Assembly (NCBI RefSeq): GCF_963669205.1
Contig: NZ_OY769915.1
Span: 1,586,001-1,650,000 of the forward strand
From: an uncultured Roseibium sp.
GTDB lineage: Bacteria > Pseudomonadota > Alphaproteobacteria > Rhizobiales > Stappiaceae
DNA length: 64,000 bases
Reading direction: 5' to 3'
The position numbers and the translations under genes are program-made. Every line of letters begins with the position of its first letter. Position 1 is the stretch's first letter. Of the stretch, positions 8,220 through 15,525 are shown one piece after another. The notes below the pieces were generated by a model. That model saw nothing but the letters and a program-made list of their open reading frames with translations, was not told where the DNA came from and made no database searches.

Positions 8220-8377
8220 TGGCCATCTGGCTGAGCAATAGCCAGATGGCCAGTGACAGGCGACCGTTCCGGGATCGGGTTTTCACCCGTTGTCATCATG
8301 GTTCCCTGCCACTTCCTTTTCCCGCTTGGAGAGTTGATTGGGCCTCTGTGACAGCACGCCCGCAAACAATCCGAAGC
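8220..8377 (+). ncRNA. IS110 bridge RNA (predicted)
   Basis: Three modules in order. (1) A 5' hairpin with a perfect 13-bp stem, 8220-8232 with 8240-8252. (2) A target-binding loop closed by CAGG/CCTG (8257-8260 with 8305-8308) and ACC/GGT (8263-8265 with 8300-8302), enclosing TCCGGGAT (8268-8275), a small hairpin CGGGT-TTTC-ACCCG (8276-8289) and GTCATC (8292-8297). (3) A donor loop closed by GCTT/AAGC (8324-8327 with 8374-8377), holding GAGTTGAT (8331-8338) and AAACAATC (8364-8371). TCCGGGAT equals the left target and GTCATC is the complement of GATGAC in the right target. GAGTTGAT equals the element's right end (9339-9346), and AAACAATC is the complement of GATTGTTT across its left end (8187-8194). 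This is the layout known for the IS621 bridge RNA. RNA ends are approximate. Confidence 0.88.
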
Positions 8378-8397
8378 ACGAACAGGTTACCACTGTC

Positions 8398-9345
8398 ATG
8401 ACCCGTCTTGAAAGAGCTCCGGCCGCGGTTGCCGGAATTGATGTTTCCAAAGACACCCTGGCCGTCTTTGACGAGGCCCGCCAGTGCCTGTCCACCGTGC
8501 GCAACAGCCCGGCAGCCGTTCGCAAGATGATCGCCGGTCTCGCCCCTGGAACGATGGTGATCTTTGAGCCCACCGGCGGCTTTGAGGCGCTGCTGGCAGC
8601 AGAGCTGGCCGCGCAAGGCATTGCGAGCCACCGGGCAGATACCTTGAAAGTCAAAGCCTTTATCAAGTCCTTCGGCCGCCTGGCCAAAACCGATGCGATC
8701 GACGCCAAGGCCTTGGCCCACTATGGCCGGGAACGCTGGAACCTCCTGGGTCTCTATCAGCCAGCAGACAAACGTCAGGCCCAACTGGCTGCCCTGGTCG
8801 CCCGCCGCCAGGACCTCCTGGCGATCAAAACTGCGGAAACAAACCGCTCCAAGGCTCCAGGAAATCCACTCATCTCAAGGTCCTGCAAGACTGTGATCGC
8901 CTGTCTTTGCCGTCAGATTGAAAAGATCGACAATGACATCGAGCAGATGATTGCCGCCTGTCAAACCTTGACCCGCCGCGCCCGGATCTACCGCTCCCTG
9001 CCGGGTGTCGGACCAAGAACGGCCATTGCCTTGCTGGCAACAATGCCGGAGCTTGGCACCCTGACACGAAGGCAGGCCGCCTCCCTGGCAGGTCTTGCGC
9101 CACACCCAAGAGACAGCGGCACATTGAAGGGTTACAGGAAAATGCGAGGAGGTCGGCCCCAAGTGCGTCAAAACCTCTTCATGGCAGCCCTGGTCGGAGC
9201 AAGGGTAGAAGGACCATTACGTACCTTCTATCAACGCCTTATCAAAAACGGAAAGAAACCGATCGTCGCCGTCGCTGCCATCATGAGAAAGATAATCGTA
9301 ATCCTAAACGCAAGGGCAAGAGACGAAATCACGACAATGAGTTGA
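8398..9345 (+). CDS. IS110-family transposase (DEDD recombinase)
   Basis: 315 residues, full length for the family. The RuvC-like DEDD residues appear in GIDVSKDTL, FEPTGG and KTDAIDAKALA. The C-terminal Transposase_20 domain carries the SLPGVGPRTA hairpin motif and an AGLAPHPRDSGTLKGYRKMRGGR block with the region of the catalytic Ser. No frameshift or stop interrupts it, so the copy may be active. ATG 8398 is preferred; an in-frame TTG at 8338 would overlap the donor loop of the bridge RNA. The stop codon coincides with the right end of the element. It catalyses RNA-guided recombination between the donor junction and the genomic target. Confidence 0.93.
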   Translation: MTRLERAPAAVAGIDVSKDTLAVFDEARQCLSTVRNSPAAVRKMIAGLAPGTMVIFEPTGGFEALLAAELAAQGIASHRADTLKVKAFIKSFGRLAKTDAIDAKALAHYGRERWNLLGLYQPADKRQAQLAALVARRQDLLAIKTAETNRSKAPGNPLISRSCKTVIACLCRQIEKIDNDIEQMIAACQTLTRRARIYRSLPGVGPRTAIALLATMPELGTLTRRQAASLAGLAPHPRDSGTLKGYRKMRGGRPQVRQNLFMAALVGARVEGPLRTFYQRLIKNGKKPIVAVAAIMRKIIVILNARARDEITTMS

Positions 9346-9405
9346 TGACGAAGGCGGGGCTGGCGCACATTGGCGAATATCTCTAAAACTATCCTCGTAA
9401 AACAA

Positions 9406-9970
9406 CCTCATCCCGAGGAAGCGCGGGAGCGCTGTCTCGAAGGATGGGCGGCATGTTCGGACCTGTGGGGGCCATCCTTCGAGACGGACCTGACGGTCCT
9501 CCTCAGGATGAGGTGCCGGGGACGAAACAGGAGCCAACTCGGGCGGAGGCGCATCGTTAAACCTCCTCCGTCGTCATCCCGGCCAGGCAAAGCGCGAGCC
9601 GGGATCGGGGAGGCACGGTTCTGGCGGTCTTCCGATACCCCATCGACGGACCCTGGCTCCCCGGTCCCGGATCTTCGCTGCGCGGCGTCCGGGATGACGA
9701 AGGCGGGGCTGGATTTTTGAAATTTCAGTGGACAGGCTTTGCCTCTCGTTCCTTGTCATCCCTGCGAAGGCAGGGATCCAGTAATTCTTTGCCTTTCCGT
9801 CATTCTCAATTGCGAACGTCAGGGATTACTTGGTCCCGGTCTTGCCGCCCATGCGGCAAACCGGGGTGACAACCACGGAGGTGCGTGCGGCACTCCATTT
9901 CCCTATGGGCGCAGGAAGCTCAAGTCTATCCTTCGAGACGCACGCAGGCGTGCTCCTCAGGATGAGGGGG
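9406..9970. repeat. Cluster of dispersed intergenic hairpin repeats
   Basis: Four units and no gene. (a) 9406-9513: CCTCATCCCGAGGAAGC...GTCTCGAAGGATGG, inverted against CCATCCTTCGAGAC...CCTCAGGATGAGG. (b) 9573-9698: GTCATCCCGG...CCGGGATGAC, the same family that is split by IS110. (c) 9755-9780: GTCATCCCTGCGAAGGCAGG. (d) 9928-9970: a half-unit of type (a). Such repeats are widespread between genes in Hyphomicrobiales. The rest of 9346-10016 shows no coding potential. Confidence 0.8.
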
Positions 9971-10016
9971 GGCGGCTGGTCTCAAGATCAACCCGGCCGG
10001 CATAGGCAAAGCGGGC

Positions 10017-10565
10017 TTAGAGGGTTGCAAGCACCTCTTCCGGCCCCTCGACGGTGAGCTGCACCCCGTCCTCGGTGTAGTCCCGCGCAACGACCGTCAC
10101 GCCGAGCAGTTCGATCCTGCGTTCAAGTTCCGAGCTCGACGCAAAACCGGCGCGAACCGTTCGGGTCCCCATCTTGCGGAAGGGGATCAGCTCGGCGCGG
10201 CTGATCGCGTCCTGGGCGGCGCCGGAATAGGCCCGCGCGAGTCCGCCGCCGCCAAGCTTGGTGCCGCCGAAATAGCGCACCACGAGCACCGCGCAGTTGA
10301 TCAGGTGAGCGCCCTGCAGGACACGCAAGGTCGGCATGCCGGAGGTGCCGGCCGGTTCCCCGTCATCCTTGCCGCTTTCCTCGATACGGCCGTCATCGAG
10401 AAGACGGCGGTGCGCGGTCACGACATGATTGGCTTTCCGGTGTTCCCTGCGCAGCTCCTCAAGCCGCCGCTCGAAGATCTCGGCCGGGACAAGATGGGCA
10501 AGGAAGCGGGATTTGCGGTCTTCCAGAAAGCCTTCGTATTCGCGTGTAACGGTCTTGAGGTCCAT
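10017..10565 (-). CDS. yigZ: YigZ/IMPACT family protein
   Basis: 182 residues. The N-terminal IMPACT domain shows the family signature DDGEPAGTSGMP followed by VVRYFGGTKLGGGGLARAYS (about residues 66-117). The C-terminal DUF1949-like domain follows (about 125-180). Bacterial YigZ proteins are conserved and thought to act in translation or RNA-related processes, but the role is not settled. The start codon lies 36 bp from the stop of the upstream dCTP deaminase gene on the same strand, so the two may be co-transcribed. Confidence 0.9.
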   Translation of the reverse strand: MDLKTVTREYEGFLEDRKSRFLAHLVPAEIFERRLEELRREHRKANHVVTAHRRLLDDGRIEESGKDDGEPAGTSGMPTLRVLQGAHLINCAVLVVRYFGGTKLGGGGLARAYSGAAQDAISRAELIPFRKMGTRTVRAGFASSSELERRIELLGVTVVARDYTEDGVQLTVEGPEEVLATL

Positions 10566-10600
10566 TTTGGCGCGATGGATCGTGTGTCAGGTTCGCAACG

Positions 10601-11737
10601 CTAGGCCGGCGCCTTGAAGTGTTTCGACAGTTTGAGGGCCTGGCCCTGGTAATTCGAGCCGATGCCCTCGCCGTAGAGTGTTTCGGGCCGCTCGGCCATG
10701 TGTTCGTAGACGAGGCGGCCGATGGTCTGGCCGTGTTCGACGATGAAGGGAACATCATGCGAGCGGACTTCCAGAACCGCCCGGGACCCGATGCCGCCCG
10801 CGCCCGCGTGACCGAAGCCCGGATCGAAGAAACCGGCATAGTGCACCCTGAATTCCCCGACCAGCGGATCGAACGGCACCATCTCGGCGGCGTAGTCGGG
10901 CGGCACATGCACGGCCTCCTGGCTGACGAGAATATAGAACGCGTCCGGATCGAGGATGAGTTCACCCTTGTTGCGCCGGTAGATAGGTTCCCAGAAATCC
11001 AGAGGGTCCTGAACCCCGACGGCATCGACATCGATCAGGCCCGAATGATGTTTGGCGCGGTAGCCGATCAGGCTGTCCGGGCCATCGCCTTCAAGGTCAA
11101 TCGACAGCTGGACACCGCCGCCGATCCGTTCGTTGCCGCCGCTCATCAGCGTGTGGTCGCGATGTATGCTCTCAAGCACGTCATCGGCGATGATCGCCTG
11201 CCCGCGCCGGAAGCGGATCTGGCTGAGACGCGAACCGCTGCGCACGAGGATCGGAAAGGTGAGCGGGGAAATTTCCGCGTAGAGCGGACCTGTGTAGCCC
11301 GCCGGGACGGTATCGAAGGCAAGGCCGTTGTCGGTGATGACGCGGGTGAACACATCCAGCCGCCCGGTGGAGCTCTTCGGGTTGGCTGTCGCCGAAATGT
11401 CGGCGGCAAGTGCAAGGCTTTCCTGCAGCGGCACGATATAGACGCAGCCGGTCTCCAGGACCGCGCCGTCCTTCAGATCCACGGTGTGAAGCTTGAGCTC
11501 TTCCAGCCGGTCGGCGACCCGGATTTCGGGACCGGGCAGAAAGCTTGCCCGCACGCGATAGGCAAGGGGTCCGAGACGAAGATCGAGGCTGGCCGGCTGG
11601 ATCTGGCCGGTGACGGGCGGATCAGCGGCGGCGATTTCACCTGCAGCAAACATCGCGCGGATGACCCGCTCCGGCAAAATGCCGCTGGCTGCAAGTGTCG
11701 CGCTTCCGCTCAAGGTCTGCCCCGTTGTCCCGTTCAT
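10601..11737 (-). CDS. dcd: 2'-deoxycytidine 5'-triphosphate deaminase
   Basis: 378 residues, the long two-domain dCTP deaminase found in Alphaproteobacteria rather than the roughly 190-residue enterobacterial Dcd. It converts dCTP to dUTP for thymidylate synthesis. The N-terminal part has IQPASLDLRLG and NPKSSTGRLDVFTRVI; the second half repeats the fold with VLEVRSHDVPFIVEHGQ. I chose the ATG at 11737 (protein starting MNGTTGQ) because the upstream extension is low in homology and runs back towards the metZ riboswitch; a GGGAATTC sequence precedes this ATG. The gene diverges from the metZ leader, with 138 bp between its start and the riboswitch. Confidence 0.9.
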   Translation of the reverse strand: MNGTTGQTLSGSATLAASGILPERVIRAMFAAGEIAAADPPVTGQIQPASLDLRLGPLAYRVRASFLPGPEIRVADRLEELKLHTVDLKDGAVLETGCVYIVPLQESLALAADISATANPKSSTGRLDVFTRVITDNGLAFDTVPAGYTGPLYAEISPLTFPILVRSGSRLSQIRFRRGQAIIADDVLESIHRDHTLMSGGNERIGGGVQLSIDLEGDGPDSLIGYRAKHHSGLIDVDAVGVQDPLDFWEPIYRRNKGELILDPDAFYILVSQEAVHVPPDYAAEMVPFDPLVGEFRVHYAGFFDPGFGHAGAGGIGSRAVLEVRSHDVPFIVEHGQTIGRLVYEHMAERPETLYGEGIGSNYQGQALKLSKHFKAPA

Positions 11738-11875
11738 GAAGAATTCCCGCCGCTTTTCCTTTTTGGAATCCTTAAAGGATCGTCTGGCCCGCGCCAACAG
11801 GCTTTGTCCATTCACGGGAACTTTCGTCAAAGACGATTGACCCTCGGAGCAATATCGCATAGGACAGGTCCACTT

Positions 11876-11930
11876 CGTGGTGATTTGGGCCGGCCGGCTT
11901 GCAGCCACGTTAAACAAGTCGCTAAAAAGG
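11876..11930 (+). promoter_or_regulatory. SAM-II riboswitch
   Basis: The sequence fits the SAM-II (metA motif) aptamer: P1 CGTGG (11876-11880) with CCACG (about 11905-11909), TGATTTG at the junction, and the conserved 3' segment ending GTCGCTAAAAAGG that folds back as a pseudoknot. In known SAM-II RNAs this binds S-adenosylmethionine and shuts off methionine biosynthesis genes. It sits 60 bp before metZ. Confidence 0.93.
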
Positions 11931-11941
11931 CCGGAGGTGCG

Positions 11942-11969
11942 AACCCCGGTCCTGAGGCTGGGGTTTTTT
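11942..11969 (+). terminator. Terminator hairpin between SAM-II riboswitch and metZ
   Basis: An 8-bp stem AACCCCGG/CTGGGGTT (one G-T pair) with an 8-nt loop is followed by four further T residues. It lies between the aptamer and the metZ ribosome site, which suggests SAM-dependent transcription attenuation. Confidence 0.75.
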
Positions 11970-11989
11970 GCGTTTGGAGCGAATGGAAG

Positions 11990-13180
11990 ATGACTGAGAC
12001 CACCAACAAGAGCTGGCGTCCTGCAACCTCACTGGTTCACGGCGGCACCATGCGGTCCCCCTTTGGTGAAACCTCGGAAGCCATGTACCTGACCCAGGGT
12101 TTCGTCTATGACAATGCCGAGGCGGCGGAAGCCCGCTTCAACGGCGAAGACCCGGGATTTGTCTATTCGCGCTATGCCAATCCGACCGTTTCCATGTTCG
12201 AGGGCCGCATCAAGATGCTGGAAGGCGCGGAAGCCGCGCGCGGCACGGCGAGCGGCATGGCGGCGGTCAACCTTGCCCTGATGGCATCGGTCAAGGCCGG
12301 GGATCACGTGATCGCGGCCAAGGCCCTGTTCGGCTCCTGCCGCTATATCTGCGAAACCCTGCTGCCGCGCTACGGCGTTGAAAGCACGCTTGTTGACGGC
12401 ACCGACATAGACCAGTGGAAGGCGGCCGTACGCCCGAACACGCGCGCGCTTTTTCTGGAAAGCCCGACCAACCCGACGCTGGAGATCATCGACATATCGG
12501 CCGTCGCGGAGATCGCCAAGTCCGTCGGCGCCCGCCTGATCGTCGACAACGTGTTTGCAACCCCGCTTTACCAGTCGCCGCTTAAGCTTGGCGCGGATGT
12601 GGTCGTCTATTCCGCTACGAAACATATTGACGGGCAGGGACGCTGTCTCGGCGGCGTTGTCCTTTCGGACGAGGAATGGATCACCGAAGAGGTGATGCCG
12701 TTCGTCAAGCATACCGGCCCGCACATGAGCCCGTTCAATGCCTGGGTTCTGATGAAGGGTCTTGAAACGCTGCCGATCCGTGTCGCCCGTCAGACCGAGA
12801 GCGCCGGCCGGATCGCCGATTTTCTCGCCGGGCAACCCAAGGTCAGCCGCCTGATCTATCCGGGCCGCGACGATCACCCGCAGGCCGAGCTTGCCCGCAA
12901 GCAGATGCGCGGTGGCTCGACAATGGTCGCTCTGGAGATTGAGGGCGGCAAGGAAGCGGCCTTCCGCTTTACCAATGCGCTGGAGATCATCCGGATCTCC
13001 AACAATCTGGGAGACGCCAAGAGCCTGATTACGCACCCGGCGACCACGACGCACCAGTCTATCGGTGAGGAAGCGCGCGCCGAACTTGGCATAACCGACG
13101 GCATCCTGCGCCTGTCGATCGGCCTTGAAGACCCGCTGGACCTTCTGGAAGACGTCGAAAAGGCACTCGCCGCGGTTTGA
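11990..13180 (+). CDS. metZ: O-succinylhomoserine sulfhydrylase
   Basis: 396 residues, Cys/Met metabolism PLP enzyme. It makes homocysteine from O-succinylhomoserine and sulfide in methionine synthesis. The PLP Lys lies in the YSATKHIDGQGRCLGG motif (about residue 208), preceded by the conserved VDNVFATP strand; YSRYANPTV and SGMAAV are further family blocks. HIDGQGRCLGG is typical of MetZ rather than of cystathionine enzymes. A SAM-II riboswitch and terminator in the leader agree with this assignment. The ATG at 11990 has GGAAG just upstream. Confidence 0.95.
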   Translation: MTETTNKSWRPATSLVHGGTMRSPFGETSEAMYLTQGFVYDNAEAAEARFNGEDPGFVYSRYANPTVSMFEGRIKMLEGAEAARGTASGMAAVNLALMASVKAGDHVIAAKALFGSCRYICETLLPRYGVESTLVDGTDIDQWKAAVRPNTRALFLESPTNPTLEIIDISAVAEIAKSVGARLIVDNVFATPLYQSPLKLGADVVVYSATKHIDGQGRCLGGVVLSDEEWITEEVMPFVKHTGPHMSPFNAWVLMKGLETLPIRVARQTESAGRIADFLAGQPKVSRLIYPGRDDHPQAELARKQMRGGSTMVALEIEGGKEAAFRFTNALEIIRISNNLGDAKSLITHPATTTHQSIGEEARAELGITDGILRLSIGLEDPLDLLEDVEKALAAV

Positions 13181-13342
13181 GGTGAGGGCATTTGGTCAGC
13201 GAGTCCGGATCTGGAAAATGCGTTTTCGATCCGGGACGCACTGATCTGTGCCGCAGGAACCCAGTGTGAGGAGACACGGCAACGAGAGACATCGCCGAGC
13301 ACATCGGTCGCTGCCGGATATTTTGCCGGATGCCTGCGGACC

Positions 13343-14293
13343 CTACGGGTTCTTCGACTCCCAGCGCGGCGAAGCGCCGATCTCGTCCAGCAGCTTGAAA
13401 AGCGACTCGCACCACTGGCTCTTCACCTTTCGCGCGATTTGAGACAGGGGCCTGTGTATGGGTGAGAGGATCGCGTAATCGTATCTCAGTCCACAGTCCA
13501 GGCGATGAAAGGCAACTTCACCCCGGCTGCTCCTGAGTTCCATCTCGTTGACGACACTCAAGGGGTCCACGAGAGCAAAACAGCCGCCTTTCCGGACGAA
13601 TTGCAGCAACGGCATAAACGTCTGGCTTTCAATCACTTTCCTGTAGGCTGCTCCCTTGTCGGCGAACAGAGTCAGCGTTCGCTTCTGATGCATGTGACCC
13701 GGTTGCAGGCCACCCATCGGCATGCCGTCAAGATTTTCAATTCGCGTCGGATCGAGTTCGGCAGTGTCATGTGAATACGGAACGGCAACAAAGCAGTCGG
13801 CACTTATGATCTCGGCCTCGAATTGCGCGTTTTCCCGTTTGTTGACCGGCGCATCGCAAAACCCGAAGTCGATGCTCTGCGAGCGCGCGAGTTCCTCGAT
13901 TTGCTGAGAGCTGCGCGAGGTTATCGACAGGTTGACCTTTTCAAGGTCATCGATGACCGAGGCGACAAATCGGGGAAAGAGCAACGCGGCGGGGCCGGGC
14001 ATCGCGGTGACATTCAGGTCGCCGGAATTGCCGCCGGCGAGGCTGCGCATGGTGCGCGTGACGCTCGAAAGGCGATCCAGGATTTCCTGGGATTCCGCGT
14101 GCAGATAGTGCGCCTCCGGCACAGGGACCAACTGGCGTCCCCTGCGTTCGAACAGCTCGAAACCGAGCGAGTCCTCAAGTGATCTGATTGCCAGACTGAC
14201 GGCAGGTTGCGTCCGCCCCAGCTTGCGGGCCGCATCGGAGATCGAAGCAGACGTCATCACCGCTCGGAAGGCGGAAATCTGGCTGATGTTCAT
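13343..14293 (-). CDS. LysR-family transcriptional regulator
   Basis: 316 residues. The N-terminal winged helix-turn-helix covers about residues 1-60 (ISDAARKLGRTQPAVSLAIRSLEDSLGFELFER), followed by a LysR substrate-binding domain. It is divergent from the TRAP-TAXI operon, with a 131-bp shared region, so it most likely controls that operon in response to the transported ligand. Homologues in such positions are often activators for opine or amino acid catabolism, but nothing in the sequence fixes the ligand. Confidence 0.92.
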   Translation of the reverse strand: MNISQISAFRAVMTSASISDAARKLGRTQPAVSLAIRSLEDSLGFELFERRGRQLVPVPEAHYLHAESQEILDRLSSVTRTMRSLAGGNSGDLNVTAMPGPAALLFPRFVASVIDDLEKVNLSITSRSSQQIEELARSQSIDFGFCDAPVNKRENAQFEAEIISADCFVAVPYSHDTAELDPTRIENLDGMPMGGLQPGHMHQKRTLTLFADKGAAYRKVIESQTFMPLLQFVRKGGCFALVDPLSVVNEMELRSSRGEVAFHRLDCGLRYDYAILSPIHRPLSQIARKVKSQWCESLFKLLDEIGASPRWESKNP

Positions 14294-14301
14294 GGATCTA
14301 A

Positions 14302-14313
14302 TTATAAGTATAA
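14302..14313. promoter_or_regulatory. Candidate LysR operator in the divergent region
   Basis: TTATAAGTATAA is a near-palindrome (TTATA-AG-TATAA) with T-N-A symmetry in the AT-rich 131-bp gap between the LysR gene and the TRAP operon, close to the regulator's own start codon. No promoter boxes could be fixed. Confidence 0.35.
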
Positions 14314-14424
14314 CTTTGAAAAACTAAAGAATTTCAAATTTGTTTTAATTGGTCGAGTTCGTATCCTTCGAAAACCAAAACCAGCTTGGGCCTGGAGAGC
14401 CTTGGCAAAATGAGGGGAATCGAG

Positions 14425-15432
14425 ATGAAGAGACTGACGAAGCTAGGGGGCGCACTCGCGCTTGCAGCGTTGTTTGCGGGGCCGGCGGTGGCGCAGGACC
14501 CGACCTTTTTCCGGATAGGAACCGGCAGCGCCGGGGGAACCTACTTCCCGATCGGCGGCACAATCGCAAATGGTATTTCGTCACCGCCAGGCTCCCGGCC
14601 TTGCGAGGAAGGCGGTCAATGCGGTGTTCCCGGCCTGATCGCGATCGCGCAATCCACCACGGCGTCGGTGTTCAACAACACGGCCGTTCAGAACGGAGAA
14701 CTCGAAGCCGGCCTTGCTGCCGCTGACGTAACCCGCTCAATGTATCTGGGCGAGGGCAAGTTCGACGGCAAACCGCATGAGAAGCTGCGGATCGTCGCCA
14801 ATCTGTATCCGGAAGATCTGCATCTCGTGCTGCCTGAAGGTGCTTCGATCGAAAGTCTAGGCGATCTGAAAGACAAGCGGGTCGGCATTGCGCAGGCCGG
14901 TTCCGGTACACAGGTCGCGGTGTTGCAGATGCTCGATGCCTGGGGTGTCAACCGCGACAACATGAGCGAAGCCGAATTGAACAACAGTCAGTCCGCGGAA
15001 CGGCTGGCGGACGGTCAGCTGGATGCCTATTTCTACGCGGCGGGCTGGCCGGTTTCCGCGATGGTCCAGTTGGCGACGACCAAGGGCATGGAGCTGCACA
15101 GCTTCACTGAAGAGGATCTTGCAAAGATCAACGAAATCATCCCGGCCTATATCCCGTCCAGCATTCCGGCCGGTGTCTATGAAGGCATCGATTACGAGGT
15201 GAAGACACCGGCGGTCTCGGCGCTGCTTGTCGTCTCGTCCGACCTGTCGGACGAACTGGTCTACGGCATCACAAAAGCGATGTGGAACGACAACACCCGC
15301 AAGTTGCTCGACAATGGCCACGCGAAGGGCAAACAGATCACGGCCGAGACGGCGCTGGACGGCATCCAGGCACTTGGTGTTCCGCTTCATCCGGGCGCGG
15401 AGAAATTCTACAAGGAAGAAGGCCTCCTCTAG
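14425..15432 (+). CDS. TAXI-type TRAP transporter substrate-binding protein
   Basis: 335 residues with a classical Sec signal peptide (MKRLTKLGGALALAALFAGPAVAQ, cleavage after AVA-Q, about residue 22). The mature part starts RIGTGSAGGTYFPIGG, the conserved ligand-binding opening of the TAXI (NMT1-like) family, and DLKDKRVGIAQAGSGTQ is a second family block. TAXI proteins deliver amino acids or dicarboxylates to a TRAP permease, driven by a sodium gradient. An upstream in-frame ATG at 14386 would hide the signal peptide; ATG 14425 has GAGGGGAA in front. First gene of the operon with the fused permease and a flavoenzyme. Confidence 0.93.
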   Translation: MKRLTKLGGALALAALFAGPAVAQDPTFFRIGTGSAGGTYFPIGGTIANGISSPPGSRPCEEGGQCGVPGLIAIAQSTTASVFNNTAVQNGELEAGLAAADVTRSMYLGEGKFDGKPHEKLRIVANLYPEDLHLVLPEGASIESLGDLKDKRVGIAQAGSGTQVAVLQMLDAWGVNRDNMSEAELNNSQSAERLADGQLDAYFYAAGWPVSAMVQLATTKGMELHSFTEEDLAKINEIIPAYIPSSIPAGVYEGIDYEVKTPAVSALLVVSSDLSDELVYGITKAMWNDNTRKLLDNGHAKGKQITAETALDGIQALGVPLHPGAEKFYKEEGLL

Positions 15433-15466
15433 GCTGGCGCTCCACCTTTCTCCTGCCCCTCAAGAG

Positions 15467-15493
15467 GGGCGGCGGATGTTCCCTCCGCCGCCC
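15467..15493 (+). promoter_or_regulatory. Strong GC hairpin between TAXI binding protein and permease genes
   Basis: A perfect 10-bp stem GGGCGGCGGA/TCCGCCGCCC with a 7-nt loop, 34 bp past the stop codon of the binding-protein gene, without a T-run. Intercistronic hairpins like this often protect the upstream message so that the binding protein is made in excess over the permease. Confidence 0.55.
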
Positions 15494-15525
15494 TCGTCCA
15501 TCACGTACCAGTACCGGAGACCGTC

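Larger units (their letters stand above)
8190..9346 (+). mobile_element. IS110-family insertion sequence with encoded bridge RNA
   Basis: Boundaries come from the reconstructed empty site. The left flank ends ...GTCCGGGAT (8181-8189) and the right flank resumes GATGACGAAGGCGGGGCTGG at 9344; the uninterrupted sister repeat at 9687-9712 has these joined through a single GAT. The element is therefore about 1,157 bp with GAT as the shared core, no terminal inverted repeats and no longer target duplication, as known for IS110 elements. The 208-bp left end is noncoding and carries the RNA guide. The right end is only the last bases of the transposase gene, whose TGA stop abuts the boundary. Confidence 0.9.

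Noticed and set aside
8220..8252. Rho-independent terminator before the transposase gene
   Set aside because: The 13-bp stem has no T-run after it; it is better explained as the 5' hairpin of the bridge RNA.
15467..15493. Transcription terminator between TAXI binding protein and permease
   Set aside because: No T-run, and the downstream gene depends on the same operon; more likely an mRNA-stabilising hairpin.
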